From contig NC_135120.1 of the NCBI RefSeq assembly GCF_050908995.1, positions 7,577,433 through 7,641,432 on the forward strand: DNA of 64,000 nucleotides, written 5' to 3'. Position numbers and translations under genes: made by a program. The stretch is from Andrena cerasifolii. Its lineage: Eukaryota; Arthropoda; Insecta; Hymenoptera; Andrenidae. Each line of letters starts with the position of its first letter. Within the stretch, counting starts at the first letter, position 1. Positions 23,851 through 34,762 of this stretch are shown piece after piece. The notes under the pieces are model-generated. The model was given only the letters and a program-made list of their open reading frames with translations. It had not been told where the DNA came from and searched no databases.

Positions 23851-24713
23851 CTGCTAGCGTGTAGTGGCACGCGCCATACTCACCCCGCTCCGCCGTCGTG
23901 GACGCTGCTCCGCTCCCCACCCCTTTCCTCTCGCAGTCCCTCTTCAGCGTTACCTCCTGGTTCTACCGCGGCCGTCGCTGCCACCGCCGCCGATTCTTCC
24001 CTCTCATCCCCGACACCGTCGACCCCCGCTCTCGGCTTCCCCTCGTTCCTCGGTGCTTCTCCTCCCGTGGGAATCCCCCTCACGCGTGCCACGGTCCTCA
24101 GACCGGGACGCGCGGGAGTCAATCGCTCGCGGACTTCGATAGGACTAGCACCATAGGGTCCTTGCTCTTCTTCTTCTCTTTTCTGTCGTACGCCACTGCC
24201 GTTCGAGCGTTCGCGCCTCGTACCTTCGCTGCTGGTGTGCCTCCCACGTGGTCCTACATTTGCCTCTCTGTCGCTGTTCGCTCGCCTCCTCTCCTCCTCG
24301 TTTCCCTGCTGTCCTCTGCACAGTGCCTCCGATTGGTATCGAGAAGAGCGACGCCGCGCAGGAAGCAGGTAGAGAGAAGATATTCGGAGTAGAAGGGGGA
24401 GAGAATAGTAGCGTGGTCCGCTTGGGGACGGGCGCGTGGCCGTCGACCCAGAAAGGATTCCCAAAACATCGAGAGCGCAACGATCTCGGCGAATTCTCGC
24501 GTACGAGCACAGTAATCTGTACGTGACAGGGGCGGGAGGAAGGGAAAGGCGAGCCGTACGAGGAGCGTTGCCGGCCGATGTTCGCGTATGAAAAAACCCG
24601 GTCGTCCTCTTCCACCTCTTCCTCCTCTTCTTTCCGGCGTCCGACTGCTGGCAGGGGGGCAACGCGCTGCCGGCCGATCTGTGCATTGTAAACAAAGGGA
24701 ACAAAGGGCCAAC

Positions 24714-24785
24714 GGCGACGACAACGACGACGACGACAACGACGACGACGACAACGACGACGACGACAACGACGACGACGACGAG
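24714..24785 (+). repeat. GAC trinucleotide microsatellite
   Basis: About 72 bp of GAC/ACG repeats arranged as a 15-bp higher-order unit (ACAACGACGACGACG) four times. In one plus frame (24588-25010) it would encode a run of Asp with regular Asn, flanked by a basic region. I do not accept that frame as a gene, because the same DNA is open on the other strand as well. Confidence 0.8.
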
Positions 24786-25635
24786 GAAGACGGGGAACGA
24801 GGACGGCGACAACGACGCGGTGCTGAAGAACGTGGAAAGGGAAGAACGCGGCGCGAAGGAGGAAGGAAAGCGAACGAGCGAGATAAAGAGTGGGGGAGCG
24901 ACGCGTGCTACCACCGCCGTTACTTCCATCGCAACAAAAATAGTCGAGTCGCCGTGGCGGAGTGGCGACAGGGACACAACGAAAAGGGAAGGAAGATAGT
25001 GGCCACCTAGGAAGGAGGAGGAATAAAGTTATCGTAATACGTACACGCACACAATGTGCGACTGGCGGAGTGTAACGGTCACGCACAATACACGGTAGTT
25101 GGGTGCAACTCGCCTCCTTCGACTGTTCTCCGTCGCGTGTTGTGACGTATCGGCGAGAACGCGCACGAGGGTTACGAGCACACACTTGATCGAGGATCGT
25201 CAGCAAACGGAAATAAATTCGTGGTAAACCTTCGGATGATTCGAGAAGCACAGACAACGAACGGAAGAAAGAGAAAAGCCCAGCTTGAAAGCAAGGTATT
25301 TTTTTCTGGACTACAGCGAGATTCGGCTCTGCGCGTTGTTTTCGTGCCCTTCGGTTGCCAGCAGTGACAAACAGCCAGTGCTTGATCAGCTGTTCGCCGC
25401 GAACCTCGAGTCGTGCTACCTGTAACTGCCAGTGAGTTTTTGACCGGAATTCGTAACAGAAACTGTCTAAACTACGCGATCGCTCGCGAGGATCGTTCCC
25501 AGTGTCTTTTAACGCGCGTTTCAAGTCGACGTTCTCGAACCACCTGTTGACGATTTACGAGGGAAAATCGACGCGGCCGGCGTGATTTTCAGTCAGTCAT
25601 CGTTCGCGCGCACGGCTATCGGAAGTGCCGAGTGT

Positions 25636-25651
25636 GCTCCCCCCCCCCCCC
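25636..25651 (+). repeat. Poly-C run
   Basis: A run of roughly 14-15 cytosines inside the CpG-rich island. Confidence 0.7.
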
Positions 25652-27166
25652 ATTCCTCGTCCGAGAAAGTGGTCGGACGGAGCTGCATCGAATCTTCGCG
25701 CGACAATTGCCTCGCGTAAACATTCGCTTCGCGTCAGTCGTGTCGGATGAAAGACGACCACCAGCCCGACGACAGATCACGAGAGAGACATGTTCCGTAA
25801 ACTTGTGCACCGACCGCGGAGCATCGAGGCGCATTATCGATCGCTAAGTCGGCGGCAACGATCGATCCTTAAATATGCGAGTGGAGAGAGCGCCGGTGTC
25901 GGATCGTCGTCGCGTTGACTGTTGTTCGCAGTGAACGTGTTACCGAGGCGTCTGTGATACGCCGTTCTTATCTCCCGCTCGGATCGCCAGTGACAGACTC
26001 GAGCGCGCGGAGGGTTCGGAGGTCACGGAAGCAACCGTCGAGCGATATGCGGCACGCAAACTCATTTCTTCGGCCAGAGGAGAATTTCGGCGCGTCAGCG
26101 TGGACCGGAAGGGACCGTTACCGACCTATAGGTGCGCGCCGATGTCGCGCGCGAGGGCCACGGGGCCCGCGGTTCTCAGCCCAGCGTCTCGCCCTCGGGC
26201 ATCCGCGTTAAACCGAGAGTAGAGAGTGCCACCCTAACCTCGAGCGACAGCTAGTCAAGTGATCGGAAGGGCATTACGTGTAACGGGCATCGGATCGGCT
26301 TCGATCGTGTATTATTCGGCGGCGGGGAAGGCTCGCGGTAGACGTTAAGCTGTACAGAACACTGTAAATTACACATAGCTATATCGGGATCACCCATCGG
26401 GGGGCGCTCGCGCCACAGTGATAACGGGGGAACGGTGTTCCCCCCACCAGCCGCCCCTCTGTCGTTGTATGCGTCGTCACGGGAAGAGGACCTTCACGCG
26501 GTCGCGAAAGAAACTTTGGCGCGGCCACCGTTCCCGGAAAAGTGCGGAAAAGACGAAAGCGAAAGCGCGAGCATCGTGTGCCCCCCCGGCTCTGGCGCGG
26601 CCGAGAGAATGACCTTCAAGTTCCGCTGAGAATCTTCCGCCCCGACCCTGTCGAACGTCGTACGTGGAACGTGGAACCGCGCAGGGGAACGATGGATCTG
26701 TAACGAGCTGCGATCTCGTGGTCGCGACCAAGCGAATCGCCGCGCGTGTGCTTTTTGGTGCGGGCATTGTTGTGCAGTGCGAGGAGTAAGAAGTGACCGG
26801 CGGAGGGGCATGGTGGGACCCCACCAACCAGGGCCACAGGCCCGGGTGGCCCCCCTGTAAAAAGGAAATCTTCTCGCTATCGTGATCGGCTCGTGCACCA
26901 TTAGACTCCCTGGAATGATGGTATGTCCACGAATTCAACATGTTCTCTTATCTATCCGTGTCAGAATCTCGTTCCTTTTTTTTTTTTCTCGCGCGTGATC
27001 GCCGTGCAGGGAGATTTCTGGCTCTCTTGTTTTCTTTCCCCGCGGAAAGAGATCTCTGGGTGGCAGTGGCTGCTGGAACGTTTGCGTTACTTCCGAATGC
27101 GATTACCTTAGGTAAATACAGCGACTCGCGTTAATATTCGGACACCATGCTGTATGAGAGATTATT

Positions 27167-27168
<2 letters not shown>

Positions 27169-27241
<73 letters not shown>
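27169..27241 (+). repeat. CT and TA microsatellites in Tc1 arm
   Basis: About 41 bp of CT repeats followed by about 33 bp of TA repeats. They lie in the left arm of the Tc1 element, directly after GATTATTGCT. The right arm has only a short CTCTATATAT at the matching site, so the run expanded after insertion. Confidence 0.9.
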
Positions 27242-27243
<2 letters not shown>

Positions 27244-27475
27244 TTTTATGTTTCTACTAACTACTATATATATATTTACAATAGCGTTATTGAATTGCTT
27301 ATTTTGTAATATATTAAAACACTTATTGTAGTTAGTAGAAACATAAAGTTTATTTAATTAACAGACATAGTTTTTTTGCAAAATAAGTGACGAAGTAAAG
27401 TATGTCGAAATTTAGCATCGAAAAAATATTCGGACACAACAGTTTACTGGCTGTAGTAAGTAGTTGGATCAGTGT

Positions 27476-28639
27476 TGCCAACTCAGATTTTTGAAAGTCC
27501 GTAGAGAAAAGTTCAACATTCCGTAGAATTCCGTAGATCCCCCTTTGACAAATCCGTTGATCTACGGATTTTCTTCATAAGTGTTAATTATTAGGGGAGA
27601 CCGGGGCTAGTTGATACAGACGATTATCTCGACACCGTATATATGTAGCTCCTTTTGAGCGAGATTTGTGAAGATTGTTGTTCAATTCTTTCCTACGATA
27701 CAGCGTACGAGTGTGTACATTGACGTTAACAATCGTTTTTTAACTGTTTTCGTTTATATAGAGAAAAAGTAAATAGTTTTGATACGTACAAATTGATCGT
27801 CCAAATAACATTTTTTCATTCATTTTGTGTGTATTTTCTCAAGTTTTCGCTTACTATATATTAAAGAGGAAGGACCAAAGTATATTTTACCATATTTGTT
27901 ATCAAGTAATTAATTCAAACAGAAATGAAAAACATTGAAAACTGAAAAACTTATCAACTAGCCCCGGTCTCCCCTACATATATGAAAGAAGCTAATTCCC
28001 TTGCTCATAGAAACCGTCCTTTCCCAAATCCTTTCTAGAAATCTTATATTTCGACCCTCCCCTAACATCCTCAAAAAAATTATTGTCACAACAAATTCAC
28101 AAATTACGAAAAAAGTTCACGTGCAAAAGTTGTGAAATCGACTTTTACTGATCCCACTTCCGTACAAGAGCTTCTCCCAAAAATAATGTTTCCCCGACAG
28201 TCGTTTTCGTCAAAGCCTTTTGTAAATTCACGAAAAGGAATTAAAAAAGTTCACATGCAAAGATTCTGAAATCAACTTTGCTAACTCCTATTGTACTCGT
28301 TCAAAATGCAGGGTAGTAGAACTAGAAAATAATAGCTTGAATTCCAGCGATTAAGTGTGATTAAAAGCTCTTCTAGTGAAGTGGAATTTAGCTACCCGCA
28401 GTAAATCGGCAGTTTGGATCGTAAAATCAATGGGTCAAATTAAACAGTAAATTGTTTCTTTAATCCGAATCAGAATCTTTTGTTTTATCAATTTCGAATT
28501 ACCTTAGTTTTACTATTATACATATTAATAGTATTAAATAATTTAAGGTAAAGAATCCGTAGATTTCAGTTTACAATCCGTAGATCCGTAGATAAAGTAA
28601 AAAATCCGTAGATTTACGGAAAAATCTGTAGTTAATTTA
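27476..28639. mobile_element. Element with repeated AATCCGTAGAT word
   Basis: Begins about CAGTGTTGCCAACTCAG, a start shared by many insect hAT elements. It carries the word TCCGTAGA or its inverse at about 27499, 27521, 27531, 27561, 28556, 28577, 28585 and 28606. The centre is interrupted by D copy 1 (27594-27974). The right end was not found, as it seems to be cut by the C2 insertion. The hAT assignment is inference from the start alone. Confidence 0.4.
27594..27974. mobile_element. TA-flanked element D, copy 1
   Basis: 381 bp. The ends GGGGAGACCGGGGCTAGTTG and its inverse are flanked by TA at 27592-27593 and 27975-27976. It is non-coding. Related copies at 32581-34581 and 35459-36930 are larger through later insertions. 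Confidence 0.85.
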
Positions 28640-29070
28640 CAAGGGAACATCCCGAATCCGGAAATTCAAAAAATTCTGAAACTTTGTGAATATGTAGGGA
28701 ATTTCCTCCTGATTACAATGCAATTTTTGTTTGCTGCCCAAATGCACTATAAGGGGGTGTAATTGACCCCTGGAAATCCGGTTATTCTCCGATTTTGCGT
28801 TGTAACTCGTGAACTGTAAAATATTTTTTTACCAAATGATAGATCTAATTAAAAGAAGTAACTTTTGCCTTGAAACTTTTTTTCTATCGCTTACAGTTCG
28901 CGAGTTATAACACAAAATCGAAAAATACCCGACTGTTCAGGGGCTAATTTCACCCCCTTCGAGTGAATTTGGGCAGCAAACAAAAATTGCGTTGTAACCA
29001 GGAGGAAATCCCCTACATATTCACAAAGTTACAGATTTTTTTGAATTTTCGGGTTCCGGATCATCCCTTG
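28640..29070. mobile_element. MITE family C, copy 2
   Basis: 431 bp, bounded by TTA on both sides (28637-28639 and 29071-29073), same orientation as copy 1. Subterminal words GGGAATTTCCTCCTGATTAC and the central TAGATCTAATTAAAAG are shared. It lies inside the Tc1 element. Confidence 0.85.
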
Positions 29071-29073
29071 TTA

Positions 29074-29390
29074 GTGGTGGAGAACTATCGATGGTACTAT
29101 CGATAGTTATCGGTATTAAAAATTGTGGCTTCATATCCGTGCAGTTCTGATCGCCTTGCTTAAGAACTGCTGGTAAAGCTCCTAAAGCATTAAACTCGAA
29201 AAAAATCATTTTTATCCTAAAGAAATGATTTCTACTTAGCATAATAATAACCAAAGGCATCGATAAACATTCATTAGAAAAACATCGATGGTTTCGATGT
29301 ACTTACATATCGAGCTTCAAGTATCGATTATAAAAACATCGATGTATCGTTGTCATCGCTACTTTATAATATAAGTACCAGAGGCAATAA
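29074..29390. mobile_element. TATCGATA-rich element, copy 1
   Basis: Starts GTGGTGGAGAACTATCGAT, matching in inverse the end at about 53510-53530. It contains many ATCGAT words (about 29085, 29098, 29258, 29306, 29336). The right boundary is uncertain. It may be hAT-derived by its start (inference). Confidence 0.4.
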
Positions 29391-29556
29391 AATTGTTAAA
29401 AATAAGTTTACACGAGTTTTTTATAACAAAATTTGTTTTTCGTTCTGATGGAAACGAAATATTGTTTCAGCAGGAACGATATTAACCGAAACGAAATTAT
29501 TATTATCTCGGAGTTGAACCGAAACGAAACGAAAAAACATTTCGTTCCAGGTCCCT

Positions 29557-29842
29557 GGGCAAAAGGGACGTCCAAAATTATTAGATTCTCGCGAAGAACG
29601 CAAGATTGTTAGAAAAGTAAAGAATGATCCTAAAGGATGTGCTATAAAGCTAGCTGCCGAATTATTCCAAGAATCTGGAAAGAAAGTGCATCCCGAAACA
29701 GTGCGTTGGGTATTAAAAAAACCACGGATACAACGGCAGGTTTCCACGAAGAAAACCATACATAAACCAAGTGAATCGTAAGAAACGGTTCAATTTTGCT
29801 AAAGACTTCGTTTCTAAAGACCAAACATGGTGGAACAATGTA
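29557..29842 (+). pseudogene. Tc1 transposase N-terminal fragment
   Basis: The frame at 29557 opens with GQKGRPKLLDSREERKIV, the basic GRPR-like hook, and continues with the second helix-turn-helix (DPKGCAIKLAAELFQESGK through HPETVRWVLKK). A frameshift near 29740 moves the reading to RKPYINQVNRKKRFNFAKD and QTWWNNVE, which in an intact protein runs straight into the first catalytic Asp. The first paired-like HTH is missing upstream, replaced by unrelated GAAACG-rich sequence. The piece stops exactly at the B-type insertion (TA at 29841). Confidence 0.88.
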
Positions 29843-30655
29843 GAGGAAGTGCAGTATATTTAGAATACCAGTTTGTTTAAACGAATAAAAAATTTCGGCA
29901 GCGGGTGGGAACAAATGAAACTGCATGATATCATAGGGAAATTAATAAACTTTTATATTTCAAACTCTGAGTAATAGTAAAAAAGAAAAAGTAATTGAAA
30001 CTTTGATCTAAATAAAAAATGATAATAAGTATCGATTTCGTTAAGGTGCAGATAATTTAGAATACTGGTAGTACAATTTACCTTCACTTTATAAACTTAA
30101 AAAACCATGTAGATAATAAAATTATTTGCTTTTATGATTTAATCAAACTCAAAAATCACAATATAGCAACAACCTTAGGTAAATACCTGTAAATGGACAG
30201 CGCTGGTCGAAACCGACGCGGCGCACAGTGGAACGAGAATGAATTATTTATTTGGACATCGGCCAAAATTTGAAGTGTCGAAATTCTGTTCTATAGCTTC
30301 ATTAAATCTGCATTAAGTGATCGTAGCATTAGAAAACACAAAGAAATGAACTCTATATTCACATTAGGTTTGTTCCAATTGTATATGAATCTGACCTGTA
30401 TGAAATTTTCAGTCTCTTTGTTATTCGGTTGCACCACTTTAAACAATTATTGCCTAAATCCTATTACTTCCTAAGTTCTCAATATTTGACATATGACTGA
30501 GTATCTTATTATTAATGATTTTGTACGAAAAACATCCTGAATTAACTTGGATTTCATCACTAAACAACTGTATAAAATAAAAATGCGTTGCACTCGCATT
30601 TATTCGTTGTTTTAAGTAAAATAGCTTAAGGTCACAGTAATTGGTTCCTTTACCC
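29843..30655. mobile_element. B-type element fragment(s) in Tc1 gene
   Basis: The left part (29843-30140) matches the inverse of 47440-47745: GAGGAAGTGCAGTATATTT, then TTTGATCTAAAT and CGATTTCGTTAAGGTGCAG. A second block (about 30195-30225, CAGCGCTGGTCGAAACCGAC) matches the inverse of about 46820-46850. The right tip, TTTACCCTA, differs from B2 and looks like a TA-type end of another family. This is a mosaic that has replaced the middle of the Tc1 gene, including two catalytic Asp residues. Confidence 0.6.
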
Positions 30656-30669
30656 TACTATATAGCTGT

Positions 30670-30873
30670 CTTAAAGTGTTACACTCTCCTCCTCAATCGC
30701 CAGATTTAAATCCTATTGAGTATTTATGGGATCAATTGGATCGTATCATTCTAACAACACCCATAAGAACAATAAGAGAATTAAAAGTACGTTTATTACA
30801 AGAATGGAAACGTATAACACAGGAATATTTAAATAATATCCAATATGCTCAAACGATTACAGCAAGTAAATAA
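30670..30873 (+). pseudogene. Tc1 transposase C-terminal fragment
   Basis: Encodes PPQSPDLNPIEYLWDQLD followed by RELKVRLLQEWKRI, the standard C-terminal end of Tc1 transposases. The Glu of NPIEYLW is the third catalytic residue of the DD34E triad. The reading frame closes at 30873. The first two Asp residues are absent from the element, so it cannot be active. Confidence 0.92.
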
Positions 30874-31188
30874 GACAAAAGGGTCAACCTATGAAATATT
30901 AATATTATTAAAAAAAAATATGTACATTTTACATAAAATTTATGTAAGTTATTCACTGTCCGAATATTTATGCGATATTAAATTTCAGCATTATCCACTT
31001 TATCGCCTATTACGCAAAAAAACTATGTGCGTTAAATAAATAAAAATGATATTTTTACTTACTACAATAAGTGTTTTAATATATTAAAAAAAAAGAAGTA
31101 AATTGAATAACATTATTGTAAACAAATATATAGAGCAATAATCTCTCGCACACCATAGTGTCCTATAATATTAATACGAGTCACTGTA

Positions 31189-32520
31189 TGTTGCCTAGCA
31201 GGAGACGATGAGAAAATTGAATTTCTGCTTGCAACAGAATCGAAACGTAGTTACACCGCGCGGCTCGAATTTCCGATCCCGACTTTTACGAAAACGAAGC
31301 CCCGCGCATAAAGACTGTTTATCTTTCGCCAAAGAATCGCCTCTCCTTCCCTTCGGCCCCCGCCTTGTATGTTTTCCAAGATAAGGTACGCCGAGCATTA
31401 AGGGATTAAAGTCCTGTACACAATGAACTGTGCAACTCATGAACCGTAACAGGCTTTCATCCCCCGCACTCGACGTTAATGCAGATAAAAGATATCGATT
31501 CGCGGATTTCTTTTTTTATCTCTCGCCTGTCGGTGACTCTCGGATACGGGCGAAATGTCGCCCAGATAACGGAAGTGCCGAGCCGATAGAAATTTATTCG
31601 ACGCCGAAAAACCGATGAAAAATCGGTGATTTATTTTCCTCCCCCCCCCCCCCCCCCCCCGCGTCCGAGCCCGTATAATCCGCGTTCCCGGCGCGGCGGC
31701 GAAGGTGGAGTCTATTCCTCCGTCTTACTCACGCACCGGGTCTCCCTCGAAGATTCAAAGAAACCGGAAACGTCTGACCGCCGTAACTGTATTGCACCGT
31801 GCACGCTGGGTTGTTTGTATTGAAATTGCGATGCGTGTCTCTTGGAGCATAACACGAACGTATTTATTATACCGTGACTTTGTACACCGGCGCAGTGTTG
31901 GTCGATGATCGGGCGAGGTGATCCCGAAATTAGCAGATGTTTTAAACTTCTTTATCCCACGAATTTTCTAGCAGCCGCGGTCTAGCTCGAGCAAACTGTC
32001 ACGGCGTTCAAACGCACCCCTAACTTTGAATCTAGTCGCGTCGGATCTATGAACATCCCCTCTGGAAGTTGCTTCAGAGCCCGAGCCACGAAGCAGTTGT
32101 GTATTCCGCGGTAGGAAGTGGAAGTTTGATAACGACAAGGTGCAGGGTGGTTGTTGCCGCGATAAAAGGAAAAAGGACGAGGGGGCGACGCTATTGATTT
32201 CGTCCCAGTTAGGCCGTTGCCTCCGCTCCGCGGTGGCCGGAGGAGCGTGAAGATAGCATGCACACACGTAGGAACAATAGATTGACCGTGGTGTAACGGC
32301 ATCCTAGCGGTCGGACGACCGATAATAGGGGCAACCAGCGCGTCGCGGCTCGCGGACATTCCGCGTTTCTCTGTCCCAGGCGCATCGGTTCCGTTGCACT
32401 AACGACCGGCTCGCGATCGTGAACGGCGCGGTGTGCCTTCGCTGTTCTTCGCAACCGTTGCGTCTGTTTTCAATCGAAACTATGCTTCTCTTCTACCCAC
32501 GCTAAATTCTAGCTCCTAAA
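31189..32520. other. Unique DNA, no supported gene
   Basis: CpG-moderate sequence. Frames at 31968-32454 on the minus strand overlap one another and show no known domain. A poly-C run is listed separately. Confidence 0.3.
31640..31660 (+). repeat. Poly-C run
   Basis: About 20 consecutive cytosines after TTTTCCT. Confidence 0.85.
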
Positions 32521-33080
32521 CAGGGGCGGATTTGGAGATTTGGCGCCCCTAGGCTAACGAGCGTCTGCCATCGTGAAACAGGGGTGACCGGGGCTAGTTG
32601 GCTAATTTTTAACATTTCTAATTTTTATAAATAGACCATTGGTATTTATTTTGTTGACTTGCTGCACACCAAAAGTTTAGAAATTTCGTTAGGTATACAG
32701 GATTCATTTTTTCAATTGTTTTAATTGAGTCTGGGTTGTAGTTTTTATTATATTTAGAATAAGTCAACAAACCCCGGCTGTGGGGTTAGTTGACTTGACG
32801 TTTACTTTGCAGTTTTAACCCTTTGCCTGCGAAAGGCGTATATATACGCAGCGGCAATAATTTTTTTTCACTCCTTCACACTGTTATTTTTTTTTATTAA
32901 GTATCGTGGTGTTAGATACTGTAATTATTTTCTACTTGTTTGTTATGGTCTGTTTGGAAGGCCTGAGAGTTTGAAGGGAGGATGGGGTGTAAAACTGGTA
33001 GGGGTTAGTTTGGAGGGTTTTGTGGTGGGGAAGCATTTTGAGGATAAAAAGTGTAATTTTTAGTGGTATTCCTATGCTTA

Positions 33081-33493
33081 CAAGGGAACATCCCGAGCCC
33101 GAAAATTAAAAAAATTCCGAAACTTCGTGAATATGTAGGGAATTTCCTCCTGATTACAAAGCAATTTTTGTTTGCTGCCCAAATTCACTATAAGGGGGTG
33201 TAATTGACTCCTGAAAAATCCGGTTATTTTCCGATTTTGTGTTACGTAAAATAATTACTGTAAAATAATTTTTTTACCAAATTATAGATCTAATTAAAAG
33301 AAGTAACTTTTGTCTTGAAACTTCTTTCTATCTCTTACAGTTCGCGAGTTATAACACAAAATCGGAAAATAGCCGAATTTTCGGGGGTTAATTTCACTTC
33401 CTCCAAGTGAATTGTAGTAATCAGGAGGAAATCCTCTACATATTCACAAAGTTTCAGAATTTTTTGAATATTCGGATTCGGGATCTTCCCTTG
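33081..33493. mobile_element. MITE family C, copy 3
   Basis: 413 bp with TTA on each side (33078-33080 and 33494-33496), in the same orientation as copies 1 and 2. It lies inside D copy 2. Confidence 0.85.
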
Positions 33494-33653
33494 TTAGTCA
33501 AGTAACTCCGTCCGACATTGTCAACATGTTAAGGGTCGTACGGACAAAACCTCCACGCACCGGATAATATAAAATACCCTGAATTACAGTCAAAGTATCA
33601 CGTTTCTACAAAATATTTATGAAAAAACATCAAGCAACACTTACAAGGGAAGA

Positions 33654-34036
33654 TCTCGAACCCGAAAATTCTGAAAATTCTGAAACTTTGCGAACATGCA
33701 GGGGATGTCCTCCTGATTACAACGCAATTTTTGTTTGCTGCCAAAATTTACTCGAAGGGGGTGAAATTAACCCTTGAAAATTCGGCTATTTTCTGATTTT
33801 GTGTTATAAGTCGCAAACTGTAAAAGATAGAAAACAAATTTCAAGGCAAAAGTTACTTCTTTTAATTAGATCTACCATTTGGTAAAAAAATTATTTTGCA
33901 GTTCACGAGTTAATTTCACCCCCTTAGAGCGAATTTGGGCAGCAAAGAAAAATTGGACTGTAATCAGGAGGAAATTCCAAACATATTCACAAAGTTTCAG
34001 AATTTTTTGAATTTCCGGGTTCGGGATCTTCCCTTG
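33654..34036. mobile_element. MITE family C, copy 4, inverted
   Basis: 383 bp with TTA on each side (33651-33653 and 34037-34039). Its centre (AGTTACTTCTTTTAATTAG) is in the opposite orientation to the other three copies. It lies only 160 bp from copy 3 within D copy 2. Confidence 0.85.
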
Positions 34037-34762
34037 TTAGCGGACAAAAATTCATAAATAGTCGAAGGAAAAATATTTACTTCCCGCCGACCTTTTTAGA
34101 TTTTTCATTCTCACTGATAGAACACGCAAGTCTTTGTCACGGTGACATATTAAATGGCAAGCTGGTCATTCATATTTGTTAGAAGTTACTTCACAGGGAT
34201 TAAAAGTAATACCACACTATAAACACAAATATGGTTTATTATATTGTCAGCACACAGTGTATCCACGTATCAGTGTGGTTTGATAAAATATAAAAGTATA
34301 CAAGAAAAGAATTAACTTGAAAAGCCAGGACACGATGCGCACAGTCTGGTCACATTTCTTAGACTGGCTACGGTCGTCACTTTACGTTTCTGCCAAGACC
34401 CTTCGCCCCCCTTCTCAGAATAGAGAAAACGCAGCCCCTAAAGCCTAAAACCCTAACGGTGAGGACCGTTGAACTCCAGCAATACGCTTCAATATCGCGA
34501 ATCGCAGCATAATTTCTAACATAATACAATTAAAGGGAATTAGTCAACTAACCTCGTTAGTGAACTAGCCCCGGTCTCCCCTATCTATCATTAAATATTT
34601 TAATCTAAAAGAGTTGAGACAATTTTAAAATTAACTCAATACGACAACTCACATATGAGTTATTGCTAATTTGCTGGATGAAGGAGAAGTTGCTTTGAAA
34701 GTCGTCTCAAGCCTCTGTGCTTCAACCCTTTCAAAAATTACAAATCCGCCCTTGCTTCTAGA

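Larger units (their letters stand above)
21300..26930 (+). promoter_or_regulatory. CpG-rich island, possible promoter and 5' leader
   Basis: The longest CpG-dense stretch in the window, about 5.6 kb, free of recognisable transposon ends. It contains purine/GAGA-rich tracts (about 22270-22310 and 23570-23850), a degenerate GAGAC pentamer array (22537-22725) and a GAC microsatellite (24714-24785). Near its right edge, CTGGAATGATG|GTATGT (about 26908-26924) resembles a short first coding exon ending at a donor site. Many short upstream ATG frames would fit a long 5' leader of a plus-strand gene whose later exons I cannot identify. The overlapping frames of 365 and 459 codons on the minus strand are explained by stop-poor repeats. 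This is inference only. Confidence 0.3.
27119..31186 (+). mobile_element. Tc1-type transposon with nested insertions
   Basis: Both ends carry inverted copies of at least 230 bp, starting CAGCGACTCGCGTTAATATT at 27119 and ending with the inverse AATATTAATACGAGTCACTG at 31186, with TA duplications at 27117-27118 and 31187-31188. Shared inner words include GAGAGATTATTGCTC, AATATATTAAAACACTTATTG and CATAGTTTTTTTGC. The transposase is on the plus strand in two pieces (29557-29842, 30670-30873). The element is swollen to 4 kb by a TA element (27594), a C copy (28640), a TATCGATA element (about 29074) and a B-type fragment (29843). Family knowledge: Tc1 elements with long arms are normally 1.6-2.5 kb. 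Confidence 0.88.
32581..34581. mobile_element. TA-flanked element D, copy 2
   Basis: The left end GGGGTGACCGGGGCTAGTTG and the right end CTAGCCCCGGTCTCCCC are inverted. TA follows the right end and CA (probably mutated TA) precedes the left. It contains a TTAACCCTTTGCCTGCG start at about 32816 with a palindrome GCGTATATATACGC, plus two C copies. GTTAGTTGACTTG-like words recur. Non-coding. Confidence 0.8.
32521..34754. mobile_element. hAT MITE carrying nested elements
   Basis: The left end CAGGGGCGGATTTGGAGATT and the right end ACAAATCCGCCCTTG are inverted, with the hAT-like CAGGG start. The flanking octamers CTCCTAAA (32513-32520) and CTTCTAGA (34755-34762) agree at 6 of 8 positions. Only about 60 + 170 bp are the hAT element itself. 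The rest is D copy 2 (32581-34581), in which C copies 3 and 4 sit. Confidence 0.75.

Noticed and set aside
24588..25010. Plus frame with Asp/Asn repeat that looks like an acidic protein
   Set aside because: The acidic run comes entirely from the microsatellite. The flanks are basic low-complexity, and there is no domain or start context.
24145..25524. 459-codon minus-strand frame, the longest in the window
   Set aside because: It runs through a GAC microsatellite and purine tracts, overlaps other long frames on both strands and has no recognisable domain.
25585..25640. TCAGTC words as an arthropod initiator with downstream promoter element
   Set aside because: The word is common and no matching downstream element is at the right spacing.
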